Source: Liolophura sinensis (taxonomy: Eukaryota > Mollusca > Polyplacophora > Chitonida > Chitonidae). Taken from it: 64,000 bases of DNA. The notes beneath the pieces were generated by a model, which did not search any database, was not told the origin of the DNA, and saw nothing but the letters and a program-made list of their open reading frames with translations. Of this stretch, positions 34,669-47,050 are shown piece by piece (within the stretch, counting starts at the first letter, position 1; every line of letters starts with the position of its first letter). The position numbers and the translations under genes were made by a program. The stretch is from positions 2,416,001 to 2,480,000 of the forward strand of contig NC_088304.1 of NCBI RefSeq assembly GCF_032854445.1. The letters are read 5' to 3'.

Positions 34669-35324
34669 CACGATTTGCTGCAACGATTCGTGTTGCTGGA
34701 AAGAATTCATGAAAGAAGAAAAGAAAGGTAGTTATAAATAGTTTTTGCCGCTTTGATGCATGTAAACCATAGTCAGCTAGTCAGTCAGCCAATGTATCCT
34801 TAATTGCCACCGTTCACACAAAACGTCAAGACGATGTTACAAAACGGTGTAACAGCAATGTGATCTAGCACATGCCTGGGTTACGAACGACTATGAGCAC
34901 ACAAATCACGGGATTATAATAAAACATGTCTTCCTTGTCCAGTAGGCGTTCCCGGATGCACCATGTAGGTTAAACACGGACACGATGCGTAAAAATAATA
35001 TTGGCCCGCCTGTACGTAGAGACTGTTCTGAAAGTAAATACGAATTGAAATTTGATTGGAGTAAATGAAAAGCTTTTGTACACAAGAAAGTCCTTTTGTC
35101 GGGCAAATCTAAACTAGGAATGTTGTTATCAAACTGTTAAAACACACAAATAATTTCTTGTGGTTTCCCATCAATTTGCTGCAGTCATAGGCCTCTATGC
35201 CGCACTCACGTCACATTCCTTTGGTATGTTTAGACAACCACAGTCTTTTATTTAGTCTATATAACTCAGCCATGATCAATATCCTGCAGTTAATGCATGC
35301 TTAACATTAAAGGCTTGGTAGAAA

Positions 35325-35390
35325 AATACACTCAAAGAATTAATCTGTTAATTTGAACAGAAAAGTGGTTATCTGAGTAATGCTACACTG
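35325..35390. mobile_element. MITE family M, one terminus only
   Basis: ATTAATCTGTTAATTTGAAC and TGGTTATCTGAGTAATGCTA match one terminus of the family. The second terminus is absent. Confidence 0.6.
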
Positions 35391-35454
35391 TGGTCCACTT
35401 TGAATGTCAGCTCCGGTCACAGTCCGTGTCATTCAGTAGTATGTCGTGGAAAAC

Positions 35455-35457
<3 letters not shown>

Positions 35458-35494
<37 letters not shown>
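35458..35494. repeat. (AT)n microsatellite
   Basis: A pure AT dinucleotide run of about 37 bases. Confidence 0.9.
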
Positions 35495-35498
<4 letters not shown>

Positions 35499-35789
35499 GA
35501 CAGTACGTCAGCCATATGTGGGAAATTATCTGCAAGTAATATTTCCAGGTCTTCTCTGGGAGTACCAGTTCCAGAAATGGTCCAGTAATAACTTGGGAAA
35601 GCGAGTTCCCATATCTGGGACTCGGCGTCTCACTGTGCCGACACTGGGAATCCCAGTCCCACTGTTGCTCAGGGGCACTTGTATGTATAGACAACTTCTC
35701 CTAATATAAATGTTTCGGCACATACTTAGGAATTATAAACTTTTGGTCCAGAAAATCCAATTACAAACTATTGAGATATACTGTCACAA

Positions 35790-35900
35790 TCATGGTTGGG
35801 AATATCAGTCCCACAACCTGGGAAAGTCAGTCCCACAACCTGGGAAAGTCAGTCCCACAGCCTGGGAACACTTGTGTCACAATTTGGAACTAGCAGTCCC
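35790..35900. repeat. Tandem repeat, 22-bp unit (CCTGGGAAAGTCAGTCCCAC)
   Basis: Three clear copies and flanking degenerate ones. Related CCAGTTCC/GGGACT motifs spread back to about 35560. Confidence 0.75.
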
Positions 35901-36077
35901 ACTGTCTCTTGGTAAGCTCTAAAGCTGAAATCCCACTTCAGTACTGACAACTTGTCCAACTACTACTTTAACTGCTGATATGAAGGTAAAATACCTGCCT
36001 TAGACAGCTAACTAGGTGGAAATTGAGATGTTAACACGACGGTGGTCCAAGATCATCTGGAATTAAAAGCATTTTTT

Positions 36078-36079
<2 letters not shown>

Positions 36080-36153
<74 letters not shown>
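36080..36153. repeat. (AT)n microsatellite
   Basis: A pure AT run of about 74 bases. Confidence 0.95.
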
Positions 36154-36154
<1 letters not shown>

Positions 36155-36777
36155 TGGTTTTAGGGTGACTTTGCGAGCGGATATCGTGGCCCATCAAATG
36201 AGTGCTTTATTTTTTTTAACGTATGAATATTTTTATAGATAATGGCTGTGCGTTGGTGTACTATTTATATGGGTATATGAATCAATTAGTGGAATTAATC
36301 CTTTTTGTGGTAGTATGTATATAGCTTATTGTATAGGTTCAAATGCTGCCATGGTTATTTAACAGAAAGGGGATATTTACGTCATCTTTACATTAGAAAT
36401 ACATAGATCAACATTACAGAATTACACTGAGTTGCCTATACAGAAATTTACACAGACAGAAAACAACAGTAGTGCTTTTATTTATTGGTTAACAGTTTTG
36501 TTCTCTTGCTTCCTCCTCTGTGACGTGGAGTTCAGGTGCTCCCGCCACTTACACCGGACGCCGTCCAGGAAAAAAACAGCGTACTGTAAACCTGTGCCTG
36601 CAACAGGTGCGACAAGTATAATTGAGGAGCAAGGATGTCTTATTAAGTCCTATTGTTATGAAGCCTTTTATGTTACTGGTATCCGTTTCCTTGGAGTTAA
36701 TTTTCTTTGGTCCCATGGGCCTTCGTATTGCTTTTCCTGTCTTCTTCTTAGTTGATTTCTTTTTCTATTTTCAGTCT

Positions 36778-37353
36778 TTATCCGTGGCCTCCCATGGCGG
36801 CACAGACAGCACGTTTCATAGACCGGTAGAACAATTCCTGGCCTAGAGTGTTTAGGTGCACTCTGTCGTTGGTTAGAATTTGCTTTTGTGGTCGGATCAG
36901 TCCACTCTGTCCCCAGAAGGTGGCCAATTGGTTGTTTGTCAGCTTCATGTTAATTCCATGGATTTTTGTGTTATAAATGTGGACCGAAATTTGTCGAGTT
37001 ACCTCACGGTAAAGAAGCTGGCTGACTTAGATCCTTTGAATTTGGAATTTCGATTTAAGCGCACCAACATAGTCTAGAATATCAGCGCAAATTGCTGATG
37101 CTGGTTTGGGGGAGTCCCCATCGTTTACCACCGATGTGGAAGATAACTAGGTCAGGTTTTGTCTCCTGAAGGACACCTTCCAATCTTCCAGACTAGGCCC
37201 CTATCTAAGTGTCCCAACTCTAGCTCCCCCAGTGCCAAAGAACCAAAAGTCATGGTCTGTTCTAAAGTCGATTCTAGAGTTTGGGACCGAATTTCGAAGG
37301 ATACTATTCTGCAGCCTATGAACGTAACTGCTGCCGATAATTAAAATTTTCAT
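36778..37353 (-). pseudogene. Broken SGNH/GDSL-hydrolase-like ORF, probably retroelement-associated
   Basis: The minus strand starts MKILIIGSSYVHRLQN, in the place of the SGNH block I (normally GDSxxR). KPDLVIFHIGG follows (37165 to about 37125) and then, after a one-base shift, an ND that completes the IGGND of block III, then ADILDYVGAL. NDRVHLNTLGQELFYRSM near 36810-36870 corresponds to the block V D-x-x-H. The frame is interrupted by a TAG after VGTLR, by a shift before the block III segment, by the shift in IGGND and by a TAA after FQIQRI, so no functional protein can be made. Such hydrolase-like ORFs are often found with retroelements in invertebrates. The neighbouring RT fragment is suggestive but not proof of a shared origin. 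Confidence 0.6.
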
Positions 37354-37738
37354 CCTTTTTTTTTGTTGTTCCTGTGAAAACAAATATAGAAAACAAATAT
37401 ACAAGATAGTTGTATTTTTGATTAGCGAAGTGGTTTTGTTTATAAGATAGTGTATATCTTAAGCAAGAAGATATTTGATCAAACACATACTTAGGAGCAA
37501 ATTAATGGTATAGCTACCAATCACAACGTGAAAGAGGGTCTGCCCTCGTATGATCATATACACATTTGTAAATAAATACAAAATAAATATCAACTAATAA
37601 GAATAGATAAATAACAACAAGCAAGTGGGCAGATTAGTAAATGGTGAAATATTATCACTCACTACAGTCATCAGCTTGTGTGGTTACATTGTTTTCGTGT
37701 GCTTTGTTTTTGCAAACCGGTTCATAGATGTTTTATTG

Positions 37739-38027
37739 GCCCTCAAGATCAAGGTATCGCCAAGATATTCGGGGATAAAGTTGTAGGAAGGAATTATGCA
37801 TCTGTGAAATAAACGGCCCTCAAGATCAAGGTATCGCCGATATAGTCGGGAGTAAAGTTGTAGGAAGGAATTATGTATCTGTGGAATAAACGGCCCTCAA
37901 AATCAAGGTATCGCCGTTGTTGGTATATGTGTTTGGTAATTTCGGAAAATGCACTGTCTTTAATCAGAGAATAGTGACGTATTGTTGACCAGAGCAGAAA
38001 CGGCTCTTAGAATCAAGGTATCGCCGT
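37739..38027. repeat. Four spaced copies of a 24-bp motif (GGCCCTCAAGATCAAGGTAT...)
   Basis: Copies start near 37739, 37815, 37892 and 38002 and share ATCAAGGTATCGCC. Between the first three copies the spacer also repeats (GTTGTAGGAAGGAATTATG). They lie just 3' of the RT/RNase H remnant in its orientation and may be part of its 3' UTR. Confidence 0.7.
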
Positions 38028-38112
38028 TGTTGGTCAACGGTGTTTTATTAGATTCGGCTTTCGTAACCCGTCGATTTTATGTATTCTTTTAGTAAGGAGA
38101 ATATTTGTGCTC

Positions 38113-39541
38113 TCAGATGTGCTCTTGACAGGCTGGGCAAATTAGTGAAGAATTTTGGATTATAGTTGCTAGATGTGCTTTGAGCCCTGTTTTCCCTAGT
38201 GTCAGGCGTGATATGTTTTTGTCACCCTGCTTATTCATTAATTGGAACGAATTTAATTTTGTAATCGTTCCGTCCAATATTTTATAGTGCCACCGTCCAC
38301 GAGATTCTTTATCCCATTCCTCTTTCCACTGAGTGTTAATTTGGGTATTGATCAATGTGTATTTTTCAGTTTGGCTCAGGGAGACGTCTATATCTTGTTG
38401 ATGTTTTTGTAGGCTCGATTTGGCTGCCTGATCTGCAATTTCATTTCCTCGAATATTAACGTGCGTTAATTTTCTAACGTTAGTTAGCGAGATTATTTCT
38501 TGTAGGAGGTCTGGTCTGCTCTCAGATTTTGAGTTTTGGATTCAAATGAATCCACTGAGGGAGTCGCTTAGTATGCATACTCGGTTTGGTTTGTTCTCAA
38601 GAATCCATTGTAGTGCCATTGTAATTGCAACTAATTCACTAGTATAGACGGAGAGGTGGTTGGGTAGTTTATAGTTTTTAACTATGTTTAAGTCTGGTAT
38701 TGCAAATGATGATCCAGTGTGACCTTGCACAATTTTGGATCCGTATATATTTTTGGATGACCGTTGTAGTGTTTGTGGAAGTGTTCTAAGGCTTGAGGTT
38801 TGACATATACCGGGTTTTCCAGTTTTGAAATTTGGTCATGGAGTGCAGTGTCTGTTTGGGGAGTTTGCAATAACCACGGGGGTTGTTGTTGATATGCGTT
38901 TTCTTGTTGCTTTGGCAAGGCAATGTCATATTTGCAAAGTAGTCTGTTGATTTCATATCCTATTGGAGCTGAGTGTTTTGTCCATTTTTTTCCAGATATT
39001 CATATTCAGAATATGGGAGGATTAGGTTGTAACATGGATGTGTATTACCGTTAGCGCTTATTTTTCCTGCATATTTGAGCGTTAGTTATTCTTTTATGAG
39101 GTGAAGGGGTTTTTCAAGTGTTTCTGCTTGGAGACTGCAAAGCGAAGTGCCTTTGAAAGCTCCCTTTCCTACTTTTAAGGCAGAATATTGGATACTATCA
39201 ATTCGCTGTAGTAGAGTTTTGCACGGGGATTGATAGACTATCGCACCATAGTCTATTCTGGAGCGAATTAGACACTGGTACATTTTTATGAGTGTGGTTT
39301 TCTTGGCTCCCCAGCCTGAAATGTATCTCATTAGATTGAGATCGCGTTGGCACCTGATTGTGAGCTCATCAATATGATCTTTCCATGTTAATCTACTATC
39401 AAGAATCATACCTAGGTATTTTACTTTGTCTTTGAATTCAATTTTCTTTTTATCTAAGAAAAGTTCAATATTTACTTTTCTTCTGTTTGTCAAGACAATA
39501 CCTGTTGTTATTTTAGTGGGTGAGAATTCAAATCCCCATTA
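38113..39541 (-). mobile_element. 5'-truncated non-LTR retrotransposon: RT C-terminus, RNase H and zinc-knuckle-like end
   Basis: At 39541-39086 the minus strand reads the end of a reverse transcriptase: KVKYLGMILDSRLTWKDHI, then LIRSRIDYGAIVYQSP and LQRIDSIQYSALKV, the usual region after the RT palm. An RNase H domain follows in two frames: GHPKIYTD (38918-38745), then TGSSFAIPD, YTSELVAITMALQWI and CILSDSLSG (38730-38542). The final part (38355-38113) has TGLKAHLATI and CPACQEHI, the cysteine-bearing C-terminus common in such elements. At least two frameshifts and a stop break it, and there is no 5' half. It resembles I/Jockey-type elements with RNase H; the exact clade is uncertain. Confidence 0.85.
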
Positions 39542-40230
39542 AAAGGGGTAAAAGTGGGAATTTTCCTAGTATCTATAGTCTACCCTCATAAATATTCATG
39601 AGTACCAAGGATGGTACACAGGGCAATGATTGGCTAACACCAAAGTTACAAAACATCTATGTATAGAAATACTATACATGTACATGCGTATCTAATCGTA
39701 TGGCGCAAAAACCTAACTGTAAATAGATTTTAATAATGAAAAGATGAACAATAACCTGTAGGTAAAAGGGAGATGAGCCTGTAGAGTAAAAATATTTACT
39801 TTCGCAAGTACAAGTCTATGCCCCTTTTGAAACTGTTCAATATGAGTTTAAGAGTCAAGGATGTCGTAAAGTTGACAACTTCCTCAAACGGCAGTTCACC
39901 GTGAAGTACGATCGTGTGCGATGAAACAACAACAACGAAATAATTATTTAGTTTCCTAAACTTGGTACAAAGGACGTTTTATGCCAAAATCATGGCACAG
40001 TCAATGAGTACTAGTGTTGTTTTAACTTGAAAGATGCTGTACGTAGTTTGTTGCAACAAGAATCTGTCCAAAAGTAATGGAAACTCTACTCCAATTTCCC
40101 ACTTCAAAATATTAACAGTGGTGGATATTTCGCCAAACATAAGGTCTCTAGAAAAATGCTGTTTGCAACCTTGCCAAACTATATCTGATCACCACACTTG
40201 GAGAGAAACTCCTTCATCTAATTAAATCAT
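39542..40230. other. Gene-free stretch
   Basis: No recognisable gene, RNA or repeat between the truncated retroelement and a SINE. Confidence 0.45.
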
Positions 40231-40231
40231 C

Positions 40232-40370
40232 GGGGCCTCCGTGGCTCAGTCGGTTAGCGCGCTAGCGCAGCGTAATGACCCAGGAGCCTCTCACCAATGC
40301 GGTCGCTGTGAGTTCAAGTCCAGCTCATGCTGGCTTCCTCTCCGGCCGTAAGTGGGAAGGTCTGCCAAAT
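40232..40370 (+). mobile_element. SINE family A, 5' half with tRNA-like promoter
   Basis: GGGGCCTCCGTGGCTCAGTC and GGTTAGCGCGC form the tRNA-like A box, and TGAGTTCAAGTCC the B box. The sequence then follows the family to GGGAAGGTCTGCC and stops. The 3' half is missing. Confidence 0.85.
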
Positions 40371-40544
40371 ATCCTGTCTCTATATGCTCAAAATCTTCCA
40401 AATATTCCACAAAAATTCTAATTTAATTTAAGGATACCTCTAACCCATAAAAATTCACATTCTACAGGTAAAACGTTATGGACAAGGCAGTAAATTAACA
40501 CCTAACCTGCCATGCAATTATATGAAATAATATACTGTCTCTAG

Positions 40545-40668
40545 CAAAATCGCCACAATATTATGTTGAGTATAACACAATATTATGTTATAACAACAGA
40601 ATACTCTCTAACATCACTCAGGCTGATTTCTGTAAAAATTAACAGATTAATTTTTTGAGTGTAAATTT
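40545..40668. mobile_element. MITE family M, right half
   Basis: CTCTAACATCACTCAGGCTG, AAATTAACAGATTAATTTTT and the GAGTG end match the right terminus of the family. Confidence 0.6.
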
Positions 40669-41034
40669 ATTCAAAGAGAATTAACATGACAATTTATGGA
40701 AAACATACAGAAATCATAAGTTGAAATTTATCTCATGAGCAAAATATTTGGAGGTCTTAGATCCACTGAGATCTTACCTCATGGAGGTATTTTGTCACTG
40801 GCTTACCAACGAACATGTTCAATATGAGCAATAGGGATGCTAGAATGCATCTCCCTAAATATTTAAGCATAGATTCGAACCCATTGCCTCTAGGGTCGGA
40901 AGTGGGAGTGTTGCCCGGGTGATGAAAACGTTCGTCGCTTTCAATCGCTAGGTCACGAATATTACGTTCAATTCAAGCCTTGGAGAAAGATTTTGTGAAT
41001 TTTCGTGGGTCTCAGTATTAATGGGAACTTGGTG

Positions 41035-41725
41035 GCAATGAATGACAGACGACGCTCGTGTGGCAGTTTGCCCAGTCTGATGTTCGTCGTGTGACAGGTT
41101 GAGCAGTCTGGTGTTCATCGTTTGGCGTTTCGCGCAGTCTGATGTTCGTCGTGTGACAGTTTGCACAGTCTGGTGTGCGTCGTGTGGCGGTTTGTGTCTG
41201 ATGTTCGTCTTGTGGCAGTGGGCGCAGTCTGATGTTCGTCGTGTGGTGGTTTACGCAGTCTGATGTTCGTCGTGTAACAGTTTGCACAGTCTGGTGTTCG
41301 TCGTGTGGCGGTTTGGGTCTGATGTTCGTCGTGTGGCGGTGTGCGCAGTCTGATGTTCGTCGTGTGGTGGTTTGCGCAGCCTGAAGTTCGTCGTGTGACA
41401 GTTTGCGCAGTCTGGTGTTCGTAGTGTGGCGGTTTGTGTCTGATGTTCGTCGTGTGGCGGTGTGCGCAATCTGATGTTCGTCGTGTGGCGGTTTGCGCAG
41501 TCTGATGTTCATCGTGTGGGGGTTGGTGTCTGATGTTCGTTGTGTGGCGGGTGACGCAGCCTGATGTTTCGTCTTGTGGTGGTTTGCGCAGTCTGATGTT
41601 CGTCGAGTGGTGGTTTGCGCAGTCTGATGTTCGTCGTGTCAGTTTGCGTAGTCTGATGTTCGTCATGTGGCAGTGTGCGCAGGCTGATGTTCGTCATGTG
41701 GCAGTGTGCGAAGGCTGATGTTCGC
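41035..41725. repeat. Minisatellite, 31-bp unit (GTCTGATGTTCGTCGTGTGG...)
   Basis: About 22 copies, including some truncated units lacking GCGCA. Because 31 is not a multiple of three, all three minus-strand frames show the same TTNIRLRKPPHDEHQ-like peptide, giving overlapping frames up to 183 codons. These are artefacts and no gene is called. Confidence 0.92.
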
Positions 41726-42289
41726 AGCGGACCACTTGTTTTCCATCAGCATGGCTCGACGCCAAGATTTTAATACCTGTAAAGCGACTTTTTGCACCTC
41801 GGTTAAAAGTGAAAACTTCATACTGTCGAACAAAAGTGGTCAAGGACACCATGGTCATCACGGAGCCCCGCGTTTCTTGACAATATATATTTATTTCTTT
41901 CACAGACAACTCTTCCTCCTTGCTGCAAAGCTTCTCAAAGAATTATCCTAGCGTGACCAAAGCTGCACGACTATCCGTACCACCTCATGGATCTTCCTCA
42001 TGACTAATACGCGCATTACTCTTTTTGTTTTAGAAATACCTAGAACAACAGTTTTGTGTCAGAATGTGAGTTCAGTCCAGCAGGATCCTGGTTTCGAGTT
42101 CGTGGAAAACTTTTCTGAAGGACTGGGTGTCACAGATAACATGTCACCACATCACCTGACCTGGTCATGACGAGTGTGTGTCGGCCGTTCAGGGAACTAT
42201 TCAAATATTTCACCTCTTTGCTCACTATCATGACTACGTGACTTTATCGGCCATTTTGAGTTCATATAGATAATGAGCATGATGGATTT

Positions 42290-43160
42290 GAAGACACCCA
42301 GCCATGGCCTCGGCAAAATGGATTCAGGTGGCGCAAACCGTACTCTCCCCTCGCCAGACCATTCGAATCTATCGATTGTATACTAAGCTGCCAGCTATCA
42401 CACTGTCGCCGTTGCTCTGGTTTTACTCTCTATGCTGTACGTCCTTTGAATATATTGTATTCTTGCATAAACCAGGATTCTGCTGGTCGACTAAGCATCC
42501 CCGAGGTCTAGTCCTTTTCATATTGTTTCAATGTTATTGTATGTTAAATGTTATGACAACACAGCATTTTGAGTCATTGTAGACCAATGACGTTTAATAA
42601 ATTGGAAATAATATTACTGAATTGGTTTTACTTAATGGTACTTAAGCCATGGTGCTCGGGGAGGGGGGGGGGGAGGGGTAAATGGCTACTATTTATGCAT
42701 TTACATGAACAGTCAGAATAAATCCCTGACTGAGGTAAATTGACGAGAGGCCGAATTTAATTGGTTACCTGTGACCATTTGCCAGCTATCACACTTTCCC
42801 CGTTGCTCTGGTTTTAATCTCTATGCCGTACGTCTGAATATATTGTATTCTTGCATAAACCAGGATTCTGCTGGTCGACTAAGCATCCCCGAGGTCTAGT
42901 CCTTTTCATATTGTTTCAATGTTATTGTATGTTAAATGTGATGACAACCCAGCAACGTTTGAACTTAATGCTACTTAAGCTCTTGTGCTGGGGCGTGTGA
43001 ATGGCTACCATTTATGCATTTACATGAACAGTCAGAATAAATCCCCGACTGAGGTAAATTGACAAGAGACCGTATTTCACCGTTTACCGTTTGCCAGCGA
43101 TCATACTCCTCTGGTTTCACGCTCCATGCTGTACGTCTTTAAATACATTTTATTCCCATC
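42290..43160. repeat. Repeat family R390, three tandem partial copies
   Basis: TTGCCAGCTATCACACT, TTGCTCTGGTTTTA and CCAGGATTCTGCTGGTCGAC recur at about 42390, 42780 and 43090, giving spacings near 390 and 310 bases. Between copies, GGTACTTAAGCCATGGTGCT and a G-rich run occur as at 13.68 kb. No open frame is shared between copies. Confidence 0.8.
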
Positions 43161-43942
43161 ATCAGGGCAGTACACAAATCATTAATTGCATGATTTTATC
43201 CATTGTTTGTATTGGTTGAAGTCTCAAAGACAAATATGTTACGAAGAAAAGAAACGCCTTCAACTGGATGATCATAACAGTAGTTGTTTCATTTATTTGT
43301 ATGTGTAAAGGCCTGTATCACTTTGCCTCACTTTCTCAAGATGGAGATTCACAGCTTTGCAGTCTTCCGAGTTTTGATATTTACACCGTTTTGTCTGAAG
43401 TCGCATCTAAACCGTATATTACAATATGATAGGCCTACTGTATAGTGGTCCTTCATAGTTGATGATAGGATTTCATCCATGAGACATGCAATCTCCCGTT
43501 ATGTTGTTCACCGTATTCATGGTTCAGTTCACACTTTGATCTGGAACTGTTTCGTCACTGATGTCGGAACACAGCCTCGTAAATATCTCATCGGATGTCA
43601 CTTAGACATTTAACAATTTTTTCAGTCCACCAAGAGTGTTCTCCTTAGCTCATAGCTGGCTCTCAGTGGGTGTCACTTTCTGTTTATCAGTGGCATTCAG
43701 AATATCAGCCTGCAATGTTCAAATTTAAGACACCGGAGAGGTGTCACCTTAACATCCCTCTGGCGTAATGTACGTTGAAGAGAAAGGGAAGTAATTCAGA
43801 AAGACAAGGAGTTGGATCATCTAGTGTGCATATTTTAGCCCTGTTGGATTGGATTTTCTGACTGACGGAATGGCAAGTGGTTAAGAGACTCAGCGGTCAA
43901 CCGGCAATTATCAAATTTAAATGACTTTCCTTTGCACGGCTC

Positions 43943-44101
43943 CTTACATGGGTTAGAGGCCGTGTTGACGCACTGTCTGGTACGAGTTCGAATCCCTTAC
44001 ATGGGTTAGAGGCCGTGTTGACGCACTGTCTGGTACGAGTTCGAATCCCTTACATGGGTTAGAGGCCGTGTTGACGCACTGTCTGGTACGAGTTCGAATC
44101 C
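43943..44101. repeat. 53-bp tandem triplication inside the P2 TSP1 exon
   Basis: Three identical or nearly identical copies, each ending in GTCTGGTACGAGTTCGAATC on the plus strand. Two extra copies add 106 bases, shifting the frame by one, so the TSP1 cysteines beyond NPCK are read out of frame. Confidence 0.95.
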
Positions 44102-45040
44102 CGAAAGAGCATGCTGAGTAACCAGACCAGGTCTGCCACTGACCCTCGACACACTCTTGCCATTGGGTAAGGTCAACTTCCGGCAGACTTGCGCAGAGAA
44201 CAGTTGGATTCCTATGAACAAAGTATCCAGGAAACACACCAGTTATTACACATGCAAAACACCAATGCAAAACAACATTTGTTTTTTTTTGTTTTTTGAG
44301 AGGGACTTGAATAGAAAATAACATTACGCTATTAGCAGGCATCTCACTCATGTAGAATTAAGCTTGTGGCATTGAGCTGTTGTTATTGTTTATATATTTT
44401 CCAAGATATAGTAATATAGTAATAATAGATGTGTCGAAACAGAGATTGGCATACCAGCCGTCAACCAGTAAGGACGTTACAAATCAATACTTGCCAGGGT
44501 AATTTACAAAACGACAGACGGATGCATGGACAGACGGAAGAACGGACGCACCTTCGAAGGAACGAAGGAAAAGACGTACGTGCGAATGGACGGAGGACTA
44601 GACGTACGTATGCATGTCACTCCAAAATCCTATCATCCTTCGGGTACGTTGATAATGAGAGTTTGACTATTGATATTCTCTTTATTGCTTCAAAAACATA
44701 CACTGTATCATGACGTAAACATGCTCTCACCATGATGCCGCCGCAGTACTGCCAAAGTGGTGCTAAGCCATAATTCACAAACAGCGAGCTGTATATTTGC
44801 CGTTAGAGTTAGGCTCCAAGGCTATCAAAACAAAATGTGAAGTATTTCTTTATTGTTTTGGGATTGGTGTCTGACGCCTCAACAACAGATTCTGGGTCAT
44901 TTTCATGTTATGTCAGGTCTATTTTCTGATGTCACATAGCAGCCCTCCGCACATAGCTGCGCGGTTGCATGGACCGGTGTGAACAGGATTTGAACCTAAT
45001 GTTCTCTGGGATGGGGCCGTAGTGCAATGTGCGCGCTCAA

Positions 45041-45272
45041 AAATAATCTGTCATACTTGACAGAGTCTGTTGTTTGAATGATAAACGAATGTGTTATTGT
45101 AGCAGATTATTTTATCATTCCAGCGGACTATTCTGTTAAGAATAACACACATATCCTGTTAATTCAAGATAAAAATGGTATCAGACTAACAGAATAATAT
45201 GGTGATTATAACACAATACACTGTAATATATAAACTCAGGCAACAGACTTTTTATTAAAATGAATAGACTAT
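45041..45272. mobile_element. Palindromic MITE (family M), P2 intron 11
   Basis: GAGTCTGTTGTTTGAATGAT on the left and CTCAGGCAACAGACTTTTTA on the right are inverted. The centre holds CAGATTATT and AACAGAATAATATG. It interrupts the intron before the TSP1 exon. Confidence 0.75.
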
Positions 45273-46194
45273 GTTTTTCTTTGTGTTTTACTGTAAGGTC
45301 TACATCTACCAACCAGAGGATACAAGAATTACGGGTTAATTCTTTCTCGGCCTTGATCAAGGAAATTTGTAAATTTCTCGGCTCTCAGTTTTCGTGGGGC
45401 CTTGGTGACAAACAGGGTTCGAATTGGGTTTGGAGCCATTTTACTTTCGTTGATGACATCGCACGTTTAAAGTTTGTCAGTAAGTTGTCAGAGATCATCG
45501 ATTTACTATGGACATTGCAATTTTCTCCACACATAAAACATACCACAATCGCATATTATTGTAAATTCTAGAGTGTAAAGAGTTTCCCCGATTTAATTCT
45601 ATTCTTAAACAACGGTCAAAAAGATTAAATAAATGGTGGTCTCCAAATAAACGTATTACATACCACATGAATAAATAGTGGTCTCCAGATGAACGTATTA
45701 TATACCACATGGCCTGCAAGGACCCGGAACACAAACATCACGGCTCTAGAAAGCCCAGTGTACATTTCACAAGAACGCCATACATCTACATATTTACATA
45801 ATACAGTTTTAACACTTTACTGATGTCTTGGACGCATGGTTTTGATAATCAACAAAATGTGATGGAAATCATGACGTTATTTACAGAATCTGCCAAATCT
45901 TTCAAAGCCCAGACAACAAAACGACGTGTACTGGTAATTGTCACATTTAGCTAACCCGTGTCATTCCTTTATTTGAAATGTACGACACGTTCCATTCAAG
46001 TCAGTATTCAAGGCCTGTGAGCTTCAAAAAGTGCTGTTTGGTCAGAATTGCGATGTTTGTTCGTGAGACCCGTGTCCCATAGGCAGCGAATGTCGGTGGT
46101 TTAAAGTACATAGAGGTTTCCTCGCAGATTTTCACTATGTCAATTACACCTGGCGAGTTACCTGATTAACACCTGATTTTCTATTAACGGCTCA

Positions 46195-46360
46195 CTTATT
46201 TATTCATCTATTTATTTGATTGGTGTTTTACGCCGTACTCAAGACCATTTCACTCATACGACAGCGGCCAGCATTATATTAGGAGGAAATAGGGCGGGCA
46301 TAGCCCGGGGGAAACCCACGACCATCAGCAGGTTGCTGTCAGACCTTCCCACGCACGACT
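46195..46360 (-). mobile_element. SINE family A fragment, P2 intron 11
   Basis: TTTGATTGGTGTTTTACGCC, GACAGCGGCCAGCATTATAT and GGGGGAAACCCACGACCATC match the reverse complement of the full copy. Confidence 0.85.
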
Positions 46361-46492
46361 GGATTAGTGTTTCACGATGTGCACTTGTAATACTTGTTAC
46401 TCACATTACATCACATGATATTATGCGTGATGACAAACCTTTTTGTACATTGGATATGGCGTAAAAAATCAGTCAAACCAAATTATCGGATA

Positions 46493-47050
46493 ATATCGGC
46501 AACCAGTCAAACAGCCAGTCAACCAAACAGTCAGTCAGTCAAACTGTAAATCAGTCAAACAGTCAGTCAGTCAAACAGCCTGTCAGCCTGTCAGTCTGTC
46601 AGCCAGTCAGCCAAACAGCCAATCAGTGAAATAGCCAGTCAGCGAAACAGTCAGAGACAGCCAAACAGCCAGTCAGTCAAACAGCCAGTCATCCAAATAG
46701 TCATTCAGCCAAGCAGCCAATCAGTCAAACAGCCAGTCAGTCAAACAGCCAGTCAGTCAAACAGCCAGTCAGTCAAACAGCCAGCCAAACCGCCAGCCCA
46801 CCAAACAGTCAGTCTGTCAAAGACAGTCTGCCAGATAGTCAGTTAATCAGTAAGCCAGTCAGTCAGTCAAACGGTCAGAGGGTCAAATAGCCGTACATTC
46901 AAACAGCTAGTCAGTCAAACAGTCAATCAAACAGTCAATCCAACAGTTCGTCGGTTAATCAGTCAGTCGGTTAATCAGTCAGGTATTCTGACAGTCATTT
47001 AATCAGTTAATCAGTCAGTCAAACCATAAGCCATGCACTCAGTCAAGCAA
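46493..47050. repeat. Minisatellite of CAGTCAAACAGC type, about 16-bp unit, P2 intron 11
   Basis: About 550 bases of CAGTCAGTCAAACAGC variants with phase changes (4-bp CAGT slippage within a 16-bp unit). Confidence 0.9.

Noticed and set aside
36432-36846. Plus-strand ORFs of 74-107 codons
   Set aside because: They overlap the 3' end of the minus-strand hydrolase relic and its flank, and have no motif of their own.
41018-41697. Four overlapping His/Arg/Thr-rich ORFs
   Set aside because: They arise from the 31-bp array in every frame and are not evidence of a gene.
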